Source of the DNA: Ramazzottius varieornatus | Taxonomy: Eukaryota; Tardigrada; Eutardigrada; Parachela; Ramazzottiidae | Length of the DNA: 64,000 nt | NCBI GenBank assembly: GCA_001949185.1 | Contig: BDGG01000004.1 | Location: 2,040,278-2,104,277, forward strand | Direction of reading: 5' to 3' | Position numbers and translations under genes: made by a program | In this document: positions 23,307 to 35,800 of the stretch, one piece after another | Layout: each line of letters begins with the position of its first letter | How positions within the stretch are numbered: position 1 is the stretch's first letter | The notes under the pieces: generated by a model | What the model was told of the DNA's origin: nothing | Databases searched by the model: none | The model's input: the letters and a program-made list of their open reading frames with translations, nothing else

Positions 23307-25000
23307 TCAGATTAGATCACAGGTTATTTGCCACTGCGAAACATCAATGGCCTCATCATAATCGGAAACGCTGGCAGTTGAAAGTTCTATAAGACTAGGG
23401 TTAGAATTCTCGAGTTCGGTGCGAAGAACCACTAGATGTTGAGTAGCGTCTCGCATGAAAGAGTCAACGGATGGTTGTAGGCTTCGGAACCTTGGCAAAT
23501 CGCTGCGGCTGACTGCGTCGGCGGCTCCATTCTGACGGCCAGGAATATGAATGATACGCACGGTATAATTGCCAAGTGCGGCTTGGAGGTGAATGCGACG
23601 AATTAAGTCTATGAAGCCGCGGTGTGCGGAAGACTGTTTCCTCCAAGCTAGTACGATAGACTCATTGTCCGAATGGAATGTCAGTCGGAGAGTTGACCAA
23701 GAAGCACCCCATAAGGAACATGCCAAGTAGACAGGCACCAACTCCATCCATGCGATGGGAGGCGAGGGTTGAAGGACCACTCAGGCCAGAGCACTTGGCA
23801 CCACTGGTCCCCGAAGATGGCCCGCAACCGATTGCTCCAGAGGCATTGGTAAATAGATCCATACTCGTAGCGTCGGTCCAATTAGGTGAGAGAAACGACG
23901 CACGACCGTTCCACTGTGAATTCTTTCCACCAGTCGAGGTCGCCAAAAAAAGGCTCGATCCAACTTAATTTTTTGGTCGAGGCGTTTAGCTGACTTAGCG
24001 AGGTCCAGTACTCGTCGAAGAAAAATACGACTAGCAGGAATGCACTTGGTACACCAGCTCAACCGACCGGCTAGGCTAAGAATATCCCGCTTGTACGCTT
24101 CAGTACGGTTGGCGAAATATGTGAGATAATCAAAAGGATCTTTAATTTTGGATGTTGGTATAGACATTGTAAATTCTACTGTGTCTAGAGTGACACCAAG
24201 AAACTCAAGACGGGTGGTAGGGAGGACTGTCTTCTCAGGATCCAGTGGAACTCCGAGGTGTTGGCACAACAATTTCGTGAATGACAGTGCGGCGTTACAC
24301 ACATCAGACTCGGCTTTTCTGACGAACATACAGTCGTCCATGTAATGAAGGACGTACGGATGACCATTGTGCTTGAGAAGCCAGACGAGCAAGAGAGACA
24401 GCTCATTGATGATCGCCGGAGAAGACTGACCGGAAGGGAGGACCCGGTCGAAATAGTACCTGCCATCGAAATAGAAGCCCAGCAAATTCCAGTCAGGAGG
24501 ATGTACAGGAATAAGACGGAAGGCTCCCACCAAATCCGTTTTGGCTAGCAGACACGATCGTCCAGCTTTGATTATCAATGCAACAGCGTCGTCCACGTTA
24601 CAGTAGTTAAGGGTGTAGTCAGCCTTAGAAATGTAGTCGTTAACAGAGAGATAGCGAGGTCGTGACAAATCCATAATCATTCAGCCTCCTCCTGTCTTCT
24701 TTGGTCGGAGACCCAATGAAGACGTGACGAAGAACGGGAAGGGAGAAGAGTCGAAAGGACCGACTGAGTGGTTAAGCTTAACCTCTTTAGCGATCAAACG
24801 GGCGGCAATATCCGGGTGGGCTCTAGTTGTCGCAGCATTCGGTGTACTACGTTGCTGGTTAGGGCCCTGGTAACCGATATTAGAACCATGACGAAGAGCA
24901 TGCAAGAACTGGTGTATGAAACTCTGGTCTGGATGATCTTTGAGTTCGATTGCGAACTGAGTTGCTGGCGACTGGGGTATTTCCGAAATCCGACCAAAAT
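23307..25000 (-). mobile_element. decayed DIRS/Ngaro-like retroelement (RT-RNase H fragment)
   Basis: Read on the minus strand from about 25000: a leader typical of DIRS-like elements (IGYQGP, VTSSLGLRPKKTGGG), a reverse transcriptase with conserved blocks AKTDLVGAF, LLGFYFDGRYYFDRVLP, the catalytic YMDD at 24344-24333 and LEFLGVTLD, then an RNase H region with HSDNESIVLAW and a HIPGRQNGAADAVSR end. It is broken: an in-frame TGA at 24683-24681 lies just before the RT core, and the RNase H continues in different frames after about 23800. No methyltransferase or tyrosine recombinase part and no termini are visible, so it is a truncated relic. Assignment to DIRS/Ngaro rests on remembered motif order. 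Confidence 0.8.
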
Positions 25001-25709
25001 GCGACCATGATTACTTCTTAGCCAGAAGTAACCATGGGGTCAAGCAACCACCACAGTCCGGACTAACGGTCACAGGGACAGCGTAAACTTTAATTGTACA
25101 CTTTCGGCGTAAATTGTCCTTTTGCTGACGGTTCGCGCCAGATTCGTGGACCCGACAGGGGACAAGATATACATGTTTGCAGACGCACCTTATTTAGGTC
25201 TCAGAAAAACTTGTTTTTGAAATTGTCTTTTCCAAAATCGCATTCGTTGCGAACAGTAATATCAGAGAGACTAGAGGGGGTAGAGGAACGCGTACGTACG
25301 TCACACCAGTCTTCCAATGATAAAGTCATTGCCGGACTAGCGACCATAAAAGGTCGAGGTCAAATGGATGACCTTGGATGACCTTCAGCTGCTTGGACAA
25401 ACCGACAGTTCAGCCTTACCTGATAGATCGAGTCGTCTACCGCTTCCATGTTTTGCGCCTCTGCATCATATACAGCGGTTCCTCTACCTCCTCTAATCTC
25501 TCTGGTAATATTAACATCAAGTGGCCATCGTGAACTTGGAATTTCGGAAATCTGCTTCCGCTTCGTAGCAAACGATAGTATCCTGTCTTCCCCATGCAAC
25601 TCAGTACTCGCGCTTTCGATGCCACTTCTGGCGCTGTGTCCATCATGTGCTACTGTACACACTATACACTGTACGTCATGTTATGCCGTATGACACGTTC
25701 TCGAACTGA
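25001..25709. other. repeat-derived intergenic DNA with an inverted repeat
   Basis: No gene recognised. A roughly 35-bp segment at 25258-25290 (AGAGGGGGTAGAGGAACG within it) recurs inverted at 25477-25511, which suggests the remains of another fold-back element. Confidence 0.4.
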
Positions 25710-27995
25710 CAAGGGATTTACGCTAGTCTGTCCACTCTGATCTTCAAAAATACGACAGTAAGATAGAGAAGAGTTTGCTCCACACACTGAAATAGACTGA
25801 ATCGGCGGAATAAAATCCTTGAACACACCGCAGGAAGCAGAAGTTACGTCAAAATTCAGGGCGGATCGTCACTGTGATAGCAAATCAGCCGATTTGATTG
25901 ACTACTGGTTGACTTCATATTGATTGATCCCGCTTCATTCCAGCTTGGTTGATTTTGATATCCATTAACTCTGGAGTAAGAACAGAAGCTGGTGAAGTAT
26001 CTTACTACAATGTTTTGTATTGTTAACGGCAATGGTACCTTTGACCAGTGTCTCCAGCTGCTTGTCAGCCTCGCTCGGTTGATCGTTCAGTTGGAAGAGC
26101 CGCTTGTAGTCGTGCTCCAGCAGCTTCGGAACATTCAACGGATTGACGGATCCATAACGGCCACGTGTAGAGATTACTCAGCAACGGAACGAAGAAGGAA
26201 CAGGTATAACAAAACAGGTTGTGCTCAGCTGAACGGAGAGTGCAAGTGCAGCGGGATCAATCAATATGATATCAACCAGTAGGCAGTCGAATCGGTTGAT
26301 TCACTATCACACTGATGATCCACCCTGAATTTTAACGTCAATTCCGCTCCCAGCGGTGTCTTCCAGGATTTTATTCCGCCGATTCAATCTGTCTCAGTGG
26401 ACGGAGCAAACTCTCCTCTATCAGTGTGGGTTGACCATAGTGTGAACTGTGCATAGAGCAATAATGACGAAAAAGTCGAACAACGGTCTGAATGCTGACT
26501 AGAGTAGGGCAAAACAAGCCCGACACGCCCATGGGATCGGATGAAGTCACGTTTTACTAAACAATACATTGTAAAACAGGCAAAAGAATGTGGGAAATGA
26601 ACCTAGTTCAGGGGACGGTATCACAGGTGAATTCTATCCTCAGGTTCCCTAAAAATTTTTGATTCTTTGGGTTTTGAGAGAGTTTCAGCTTGAGTGCGAC
26701 GCTTGGAGTAGAAATACAACCGAAGTTTGAGGAAAAACTGGGCAAGTCTGAAGATCACGTTTGAAATACCGCAAGAACAGTCTACAGAGCTGAAATTCTC
26801 TTTTTCCAAATCGTGAGGATTTTTTCCGAAGCGATCGCGGTGAAAGTCATGAGAGGGTGTCCTAAAATAGTGTCATCGAAGTTTGACCAGAAGATGTTCT
26901 CGATATCGCGAATGAATGAAAGGAAGGACAGCGTTCCATAAGGCAGCTCACCACGGTCCAGACGCTCAAGCCACTTTGCGTTTGTGCAGGAATGAGTTTC
27001 GGGTTTACTAGGAAACTGATTTATTGATGTTTGAAAAGGAATCCAGCTCTAACTTGGACGGTTGGGGAACCGCCCAAACTCGACCCGCAATTGTAAAGAG
27101 TATTATAACCTCGGGGCACCGTGTTTCTTGGATTACCAACCCCCGAGATGAACTGGAAAGAATTATTAATGAAGTTGTAAAAACGAAGAGACATCACTTA
27201 CTTTCTTCGCCGCGAACTCCATCAGACCTGGAAAATAATTTTATCGGTCAAAAGATATGTTTCCACCAATCAAAACACTGCCGGAACCATAAAGCTCCGG
27301 CCCACCGTAATGTTTTGTGGTGCGTGTGAACTCAGGCTTTATAGCGTTAGTGCGACAAGCACATGCGTACACTGCACATACACAAACAAAAACAGATAGT
27401 ACGTACGCCTAGCTGTCATGCACCAGCATACATGCACCATTCGGCGGCGCGACATGCATACAAACAGGTTAGCGGGATATGACTCGGTTTAGATGTCCAC
27501 TAACCGGCAACGGAAACACCCACAGAGCGGAGCAGAACAAAGGGAAGACTCTAAGGAAGAGTCAGCAACAGACAAGAGCGTTGAAGGTGATGATGGGACG
27601 AGTTGAGGCTTCCACAACAAGCCTGCAAGAAACAGACGGTTAGCCAGCAGATGGTCCACTCTTCGCCGTCAAAAGCTCGAACCAAGCACTTAATCGGTAA
27701 ACAGAGGCAAAGGGATACCGGGGGAACAGAGGACGAAGATAGCAAGGGATGCCGGAGAGCAAGAAGATCTCGTAACCTGCCGGCAATCTGATGCAATAAA
27801 CCCCAGCGCTAATCAATAATCAAAAACCTAACCAAACCTATCGGCGACATAGCTTTGTTGCTGTGTTCGATGAAAGCTGGAGTTGATTTAGCTGTTGATT
27901 GATAGAGCATTTTACACTATGGTCAACCCACACTGCCTCTATCTTTCTGTCGTATTTTTGAAGATCAGAGTGGACAGACTGGCGTAAATCCCTTG
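25710..27995. mobile_element. family A fold-back element, copy 2, split by an inner insertion
   Basis: Termini are CAAGGGATTTACGCTAGTCT and its inverse, the same family as 4042-4612. Removing the inner element (26422-27935 plus one 8-bp duplication) leaves about 764 bp with inverted arms of roughly 200 bp: the segments containing GAATCGGCGGAATAAAATCC (near 25800) and GGATTTTATTCCGCCGATTC (near 26370) pair. TGA flanks both ends, a possible 3-bp target duplication. No transposase. Confidence 0.8.
26422..27935. mobile_element. hAT-like non-autonomous element nested in family A copy
   Basis: Inverted termini CAGTGTGGGTTGACCATAGTG at 26422 and the inverse ending at 27935. It is flanked by direct repeats CCTCTATC at 26415-26422 and 27936-27943 (7 or 8 bp, depending on whether the first C belongs to the element). 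The CAGTG start and 8-bp duplication are the pattern of hAT transposons. No transposase frame recognised across its 1.5 kb. Confidence 0.75.
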
Positions 27996-28367
27996 TGAGC
28001 GTTCATGTGTCTGTGACGTGTCCTCTCTCTCGCTCTTTTGCCCTATTGAGACCATTGCCAGCTGGAGCCTGGAGCACGTTACCGACATTTTCCCTTTCCA
28101 GTTCATTTCCTTCTCTCAAGCTGCTAGCTTCTGGATTTCTCTTCCAGCAAGCTCTCGCTGGTTTGTAGTGCTATTCCAATATCGGAGCTCGTTAAAGGAT
28201 TGCTGGCCGATAAGCTTCGAAGGATTACGTCACGAAGGTAAGTGTTAAGATGCTAAACTAGACTCCCCCATCACTCTGTCTCGCTTCGACGCTTGCAGTT
28301 GGAATGTTGAAATGCTCTATAGTTGCGTTTGTGGCATCTGATACTGGTGTTAAATCTCGTAGGAAGA
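27996..28367 (+). promoter_or_regulatory. REEP5 promoter and leader with probable 5' UTR intron
   Basis: A good donor (GAAG|GTAAGTG near 28239) and acceptor (GCTTGCAG ending at 28298) suggest a small leader intron. If that leader is transcribed, two short upstream ATG frames (28304 and 28312) precede the REEP5 start; the first overlaps it out of frame. No TATA box seen. Confidence 0.4.
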
Positions 28368-29434
28368 ATGAGCCGCAATAGACCTAGTGCACCTCCAGCA
28401 GCGCCCAGCCCAATGGAGAAGCTGCAGCAACATCCGTTGGTGGCGAATCTCAAGGATAAGGCTGTCCATCACAGGAACGAAGTGGAGAACTGGCTTCGCA
28501 GTGGGGATAACTTTCTTGCTCCCTACATGACAACGTTGGAGGGAAAGACAGGCGTCAACCGTGTCTACATATTCTTCGGCACGGTTTTTACCCTTTAGGA
28601 AAATTGTGTACTGCTACCATGACCAGAAAATTTTCTGGGTGAAGAAATCTTTGAGTCCATTAAACAAGCTAATGAAGTATCAAATTCCCTGTGCATATCC
28701 TTATATCCAAAATATTCATTTTTTCTGTTCCCGTAGGTCTTGTGGGCCTCTTGACACTATATCTTCTGTGGGGACCGAACGCCGGGTTTTTGAGCCATGT
28801 CATCGCTTTCGCGTACCCCGCGATTGCTAGGTGAGCTCTAGCTGCTTCGTGCCGCCTTAACGCTCCGTGGAGTCTGAACCTTGTTGTCTCATTTCAGCCT
28901 GAAAGCTCTGGAGACGCGCCAAAAAGACGATGATACCAAATGGCTGACTTACTGGGTGGTCTTTGGATTTCTGGGCATCTTCGAGTGAGTTTTTACCTGG
29001 CTTAGTTCACTTCAGCGTGACACTGTCTAATTGTACTACTTGTCTGCAGGTTCTTCGGAGAGTACTTGCTGAACTTCTTACCGTTCTACCACGTTGTCAA
29101 AGTGAGTATCGTCTTTCGTACAAAAAGCCTTTACTTACCCGATATGCAAACTTGTTTTTCGGTACAGCTGGGGTTCCAAGTTTGGTTGATGACTGACGGT
29201 TCCTTGTTCTTCTACTACCGTGTCCTGCGTCCACTGGCCGTCCGCTTCCTCCACATCGACCAAGGATCGTTGAAAGGTACTCATTTCCTGTACTAGCAAT
29301 CTTGATCGTGCAGACCATCCACTTATGCTGGTGGCGTTACAGGTCAAATCAGAAACGCCAGAGACACGGCCACATCCTTCGTCCGTGAAACCGAGACGCG
29401 CGTGCGACAAGATCTCAATAACAAGATGGAATGA
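28368..29434 (+). CDS. REEP5: REEP5/DP1-family ER-shaping protein (214 aa)
   Basis: Reticulon-like hairpin membrane protein that curves ER tubules. Six exons: 28368-28578, 28737-28830, 28898-28984, 29050-29101, 29168-29276, 29343-29434; total 645 nt. N-terminal Pro-rich leader, then KTGVNR, two hydrophobic hairpins (IFFGLVGLLTLYLLWG.. and the WLTYWVVFGFLGIFEFFGEYLL block) and FLPFYHVVK, the family core, and a charged amphipathic C-terminus (FVRETETRVRQDLNNK). It matches human REEP5 (189 residues) in order and spacing. Start: first ATG after an in-frame TAG at 28320. Intron 1 appears to start with GC rather than GT (GCACGG at 28579), the only join that keeps the family spacing exactly. Confidence 0.93.
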
Positions 29435-30019
29435 ACGATAGTGCCACGACATAGTACGTCTAGACGTGGGTCATGTTACAAAAAGATTACATCGAGTTTC
29501 CCTTTTTATTTTTACCTTCCCATCTCTTTTTTTAAGTTCCTCGTACTGTGCTTCGTTTCGTTCCTCCTGCATTACCGCGCATCTCGTTTCAAGGAACTTC
29601 ATCTCACTTTCTGTGTTCTGTTCATTCATCGATACGTCATGTTCTCGACCAGCAGCTAAAAGAACTTACATGCTCCAACAATATTGGAGCATGTTGGACC
29701 AACATCATACCTGAGACTAAATCATCATACATCATAGATATACCGCAAGAATAAAAAAAGGACTCTGTAAAAGACGTCAACGTAATTGAAGGCAACATCT
29801 TTTCATCTTTTCAGTGACACATTCAAAACAGGAAGGAAGGACCGGCTTTTCCCATTTCTGAGTTTGCAGGAAAAAGTACTACTTCAACCACGCCGGTCCA
29901 ATAAAAAATCATAACGTAAGTATAGCCACTCTGCAAAGATGAGCCGGACGATTGGTGCAGCTGCGAATGTCAAAAACCTTTTCGCTGTAAGGGAAAATGT
30001 CTCCAGGAAGACAAGCTTT
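29435..30019. other. convergent 3' flanks, T-rich
   Basis: Between REEP5 and the ERp44 stop codon on the opposite strand. Pyrimidine-rich; no gene seen. Both 3' untranslated regions probably lie here. Confidence 0.4.
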
Positions 30020-32156
30020 TCAAAGTTCGTCGCGTTGCAGTAAAGTATATCGGTTCCTCGATGGTGCTAGCTTCTTAAATGTCGATTCTGGTGGCGAGAT
30101 GGAGTTCCCTCCGGCCTGTGCCCTCTTACCCTGGTCGCCTGCCTGTACCGGGATGTGCTCGCCGGTCTACAAAACAACAACATAATTGTCAGGAATTCGT
30201 CGACCTCTTCGATCACGAGACGAGCGACTTGTGAAACGCAACAGTACATACCTTAATTGCGCTGTCCCCATCTCCTATCGTTTGAATGGTCTGAGGCTCA
30301 TTAGGATCGAATCCGTAATGGAAAACGCGATGAAGTTTGCCGGAATGGAGATCATCGATGAACTGTTTTAGTTTACCGGGTATCCTAAAATAATGGGAAA
30401 CACCATTGACAACTTCCGTCACCCTTCTGTTGCAGGCTGAAGAAACTTACGTGATGTCGTTGAAGTTCGGGAAGAGGTACATATGTCGGAAGCTGTCGAT
30501 CGCGATAAGTGGAAGGTCGGCTTGCGACTTTCCCAAGTGAGCCAAAGGATGAGAAAACTTCTCACCATCAGCAAGAAGGAAGTTTACCGTATCTGCAAAA
30601 GCGGAGAATAAAATGACCATACCCGAGAGACGAGATACCAATACCGTACTTCGCTCTCCGAGAACTTGTTTGTTGATCTCTTGTTTGAAAATTTCTGCTG
30701 ACTTCAGATCGTCAGCTTTGTGGAAGAGTATTACGAACGGAAGACCTTCTTCGGTAAGCTCCTGCAACGACCATGTGTTCAATATCTGAACCGTAACAGC
30801 AAGACATTCGTGGAGAAGATAGCTAAGGCAAAGAAACCGAGGGCGTTACCTCTGCATTTTCGAAAGTGATCTCGCGAACTAACGGCACACATCGGTCGTA
30901 TATCCACTGGTTCAGAGCATTGTAGTCTTCTAGCGGTCCGTGGTAAATATCTTCGTTGAATTGCTGTTTGACACAAACACAAACTGTTAAAAACAAAGGA
31001 TGGAACAACGTTTACTCTATCGAATGATGTATTAATACATACATTTCCCACCGCCTCCCGGAATACGACCGTATCGCCTTGCCCAGGACGGCTCGCTGGT
31101 CCCGTAGACCTAATGAACAAAACTTCGAAATGGGCAGTTTGGGCGTACGAAAGTGTACGGTATGATCTATCTACCCAAAAATGACGTAAAATGGGCATTC
31201 GTCCCGAAGATATGACGCCATTCGCTGCACGTTGTGCCAGTACGGTACCTGGGCGCTGGCGAAATGGAGGTACACCGCACGCTTCTTTTTATTCTATAAA
31301 AAGGTCAACGTTGAAAAAAACGTCGATGCGGTATTTTACGAGTTCATTTGACGCAATACCACGACTCTACTTACTTCCGGTGTTTCATTTTCCTGTACGC
31401 TTTTGATAGGGAGGATAGGGTCTTTCAGCTGTTCATGTAGATGCTGAAGGAAGGCCTCCTGAGTTCTCTGTCCGCGGTATTCCTTCTTGGCTACCTGTCC
31501 GCTTCGCCATAGTTTCAGTGAAGGATACTTGGAGATATGGTAGGCAGCACAAATATCGGCTGCAATAAAGCATGGAATTACAAAAATCAAGAGGGACAGC
31601 TGGTATGGGACTTCAGAACATCTTATACCTTCTTTATCACAGTCCACTCTTCCCATCGCGATTCTATTAGCCTGCTGCAAATTTGCAATATGTTAATTAG
31701 AAGTTCGCGAATAAATAAACATGCGTTGCTTACTGGGTACTCGGATTTGATCTTGGTGGCGGTCTGCTCAAATATAGGAGCGAGCATCCGGCTGAACTTG
31801 CACCATTCCGCATAGAAGTTGACAAAAACGACATCGTTCTGAGCTACAGAGGTAAGAAAGCACATCGATTTCCGTAATTCAGACAGTATGCTCCTGAATT
31901 TCGGGTCTTCACAAATAATCCGTAGATACACATACCAACTACAGAGTCAATGTTGTCTTTTTTTATGTCGATGACAGAGTCAGCAGCACGAGTCGTCCCG
32001 AAGAGATACAGTGAGGATACCTGAAAGAGATGAACAACGTCACAAGTTGTCAAGCACTAGAGGAATGAGTGTGGGTAGCAGCGATCGGGATTCAGTAGAA
32101 CAACTTACCAAGAAGATATGAAGATACGACACCCATCCCCGTCCTTCCCACATCAT
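30020..32156 (-). CDS. ERP44: ERp44 (thioredoxin-fold ER quality-control protein, 427 aa)
   Basis: PDI-family chaperone that cycles between cis-Golgi and ER, retrieving Ero1 and unassembled secretory cargo. Thirteen exons: 32156-32109, 32020-31936, 31843-31734, 31674-31629, 31559-31375, 31293-31249, 31224-31175, 31109-31043, 30963-30850, 30761-30650, 30592-30451, 30384-30252, 30166-30020; total 1284 nt. N-terminal signal peptide (WVSYLHIFLVSSLYLFGTT), a thioredoxin domain with AEWCKFS in place of the CRFS of human ERp44, so the single redox Cys is kept, then ISKYPSLKLWRSG, a second fold with CVPLVREITFENAEELTEEG, the third with DSFRHMY and IPGKLKQF, and a C-terminal tail ending RYTLLQRDEL, the RDEL retrieval signal. 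Human protein has 406 residues. Head to head with INTS7. Confidence 0.96.
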
Positions 32157-32807
32157 GAATCCGACAGCCAACACAAGAAAACAGCTGCTGCCCCAGTACT
32201 GCAGGTAGGTCCCGTGGGGCGGATACTGGACACAGATACAGCCCGCTGGTCCGGAAGCGGATCACGTTGTACAACTTAGCAACACCTCGTCCCATTCACT
32301 TGCTCCGAAGTCCGATGAACTAGGTCGGCGTGCTCCACGGAGTTGGCAGCTCGAGAGGCTCCTCGGATCTCCTCCTGATACGATGTCCTTGTCCACGATG
32401 ACCGCAGGGCAGAGACTACGGATGACACAAGTCCAGACCAGCCGATGATCCAAAGATGCTGAAGCTGACGTGGTACAGACCGGATGCAGGTCGAGTCATA
32501 CTCGTACAGAACACTTCTAAGTTCTAAGCCAGACTGTCAGAGACATGGAAATTTGAATGATTAGAAATACGCTCCTGACGTCACAAGATCATGAGCCTTT
32601 GATCGCTTGATTGACAGATCAACTTCTTCTGGAAACCGAAAGTGAACGAACTTCAAAAACAACAAAGCACCGAATCGCAAAGTTGGCAAAGTGTGTTGGT
32701 TTCGAAAATTCACAAATGACAAATCTACGACCGTGCATCTAGCTTTTTCCAGCACTCCTCCTCGTGAATACGTGAGCCTGAGCGTGTTGCTGCATTTCCG
32801 TCCTAGG
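32157..32807. promoter_or_regulatory. divergent promoter region ERp44 / INTS7
   Basis: About 650 bp separate the two ATG codons on opposite strands. No TATA box stands out. A shared bidirectional promoter is inferred from layout only. Confidence 0.45.
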
Positions 32808-35800
32808 ATGTTGTCTCTTGGTACTCTACACCAGCAAAAGAAAATCTCGTTGCAGGCGCAAGAAGCGGAAGCGCATAGCCTGTTTCTTAGAGTGATCGAC
32901 CTAATACGTTCCAACAGACTGGTGGACCAAGTAGAAGCAATTGCATTATGCGGCTCCTGTTGTTCGCGCTTCCAGTCACCCGTGATCGTCAATTCGGCCT
33001 TCATGCGAATGGCAGAAGCTTTTCGCAATGGTCCCAGTATGCTTCGGATGGAGATATTGCGTGTGATACAGCGGAGTGCAGAAGTAAGTTAGCTTGCTTA
33101 ATATCTAGACTGACCATATTCCCTTACACAAAATATTTTGCAGCACCTACCGAAGATCCGAAACTACACGGATTTTGTCAGACCAATCTCCGAGGTTATT
33201 TACAGCAACGATCCGGATGCACGCGCCGTTACACTGCGGCTATTGGCTGCCATTGCCGTCTCTATTCCGAACCAGTTAGACGCTCACCATGCCGTGCGGA
33301 TGGCACTACAGTCCAACGACAGTACAGAACTCCAGGCAGCGCTTTATGCCTGCCTGAACATTGTCAGAGTCACAGGGAAGTTCGCTGAGGAAGTCACACA
33401 TGATGTCGTCACGCTGATCGGGCGACCTGGACTCTCCGATGGTGTGACCAGCGCAACTTCCGGTCCAGAGTACCTCGTCTGAATTATCTTTTTTTCTTCC
33501 AGATATTCGAATTGCCGCCATACAGATTCTTCCCTACCTGTCCGGATCTCCAATGGATACGATGATGATAGCTGACAGACTTACCACCATAATCGACGCT
33601 TATAAGACGGACTGCGGTAAGAGCTTTCGTTTGGTTCAGACTTGCCTTCGAGTTCAAAGTGACTTGCTGGCTCGTTTGGCGGAACCCGAACTCATCCTAC
33701 GGCATTGCGTGACGTTGGCTGGGTACATACAACATCCATGGCCGGAAGTATACAAGCCTGCACGTCAAGAACTTTTGCGGTTCTTTCGCCTGTGCATGTC
33801 TCAACTGAGTCCTAAGGTCCTAATCAGCCTTTTGGTGGACCTTGTCCCGTCAGACCGTCCTCGGGTCAGCAAACAAGGTAATACTGATTGAAATCTTCGT
33901 TCTTCGTACATTTTCGCCGATTCAATCCATTCTTCTGTGGAGGGACTAATATTATATCAGAACAACAGTGCTTCGTTCAGCAGAATTGGTGTTTTCCAGG
34001 TATCAAGTGTGCTTTTGTGGTCGCTTATGATCCAGTTACGTGGGATGTTCTGGAGTCTTCCGACGACCGCCTGGTTTATCAGTTGAGACAGCATGCCACA
34101 GAGTTTCTCGATGCTTCTGGGGCCTGCGCATTCAGCGTTCTTTGTCGCATGGTTGCATTGGGCAACGGTGTGGTCAAGCCGGAAGCCTTCGAGAGGACTA
34201 CGGACGCTGTAGGAGTCTTGTACAGTCACCTGATTGCGATCGTATCCACGACCGAAGACTCTGCCATGCTTAGTTTCGTCCTGAAAGGTCTTTCCCCTGT
34301 AAACCTCGACAAGTTTCCATCATCTCTCTTTCACCACATCAGCTCCACCATAGAGAATTTTATGAAGTTCCGGAATCCACGCTGTTCGCTTATGTGTCTC
34401 AAGTACCTTTACCAGTTATCCTTTAATTACCACGACCTTGTCAGGAAGGTATACGATCAATGTTTCACTCAGTTCAACTTTCCCGACTTGGAGGAAAACG
34501 AGAAATTCCAGATGGTTTTTCACATGGTGGCTCTGAGGTTTGCCGTGACTGTGGATCCTGACGAAAGAGCAATGGCGCGGGATGTGATAGCGACTGGCCT
34601 GTCGCTGTTCAGCTTGTATCGTCTGGCGCGAACGGCTCTGACTGACGGGCGAACTGTCTTTGCCATGGAAGTTCTGGAGCATTTGGTCAAAAGTCCTGAA
34701 CTGGAGAACATGGCTACCGTCTCCAACTGGTCAAAGGTTCTCCTCGGTCTCTCACAATCAGAATCTCTGAAAAGCCAGTTATTATCAAACAGTAAGATCC
34801 CTGTTCGCTTTCGATCGAACATTTTTGAAATATTTTTGTAATCTTACTAGGATTTCATCAGCTATCATTGCCTTTGTTTAGTCACTGCGGAACGACAGAA
34901 TCAAGTAACGAAGGAGAGAATCGATCTCTTGACCAGGGTCCAAACAAGACTGACGGAGGTTTCCACACTGAGCGGCAATGACAAGTTCAGAAAGGCATAT
35001 CTTGAGCTGACGGTCCAAACCCAGCGTTGCCTTTTGTCTCTGGTTGATGCAATAGAAGAACTTTGCTTACGGGCTTCTGTCTCATCAAACCCGGATAGTG
35101 TACTCAGTTCGCTGTCCACCTCTTTCCTGGGCTGCATCGAAAGCTTCACGTCGGGAGCGAACCAGTCCGCGCAGCTGTTCCGTGCCTCTTTCGATGCCGA
35201 TGGACCTTCTCTCGGCATTGTTCGCTACCACTTCGCAGTCTGTACAGGGTTCGGCGAAGTCCTTTCTGCTGTGACAAAGCGGCCTTTCCTGGTGTACGAA
35301 GGAATTCAGTCGTCGGAATCTGTCTGCGTTCGTGGAGCCGAAGACAAGCTGGCCACACTGGCAACGCTCAGAACGAAGAAGTTCGACACTGCGGAAGAGT
35401 TTTACCATTGGCTGAAAGAACTGTACCAGCTATGTTCCTTTTTCCTGTCTAAAATCATTCCGCTTCCTCGATACTTCCTGCAGAAATTCCAGCAGACTGT
35501 CATGTCGGTAAGCCTCACACCGACACAACCTGCCGATAAAGACTTCGCTCAGGTACTTTGTTATTCTAATTATTTACTTTTTATTGTAGTCAGTTTCTTC
35601 CGTTTTCCAGATCTTGAATATGGATACGAAGCTTGCGCTAAAAGTAGACGGAGCCATCAACACGGATAAGCGCCTCGAAAGACCGTTCATTAGACAAGTG
35701 TCGAAAGTTCAGATAAAGTTACGGATCACCTTGGAAAAGTCTTTGCCGTTCTCGTCCAAAGCGCTCCATGGTGTAGAGACCGCCCAAGAGACCATGATGC

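Noticed and set aside
27603-27791. Basic 62-codon frame in the hAT-like element
   Set aside because: No transposase or zinc-finger motif; frame is short and low in hydrophobic residues.
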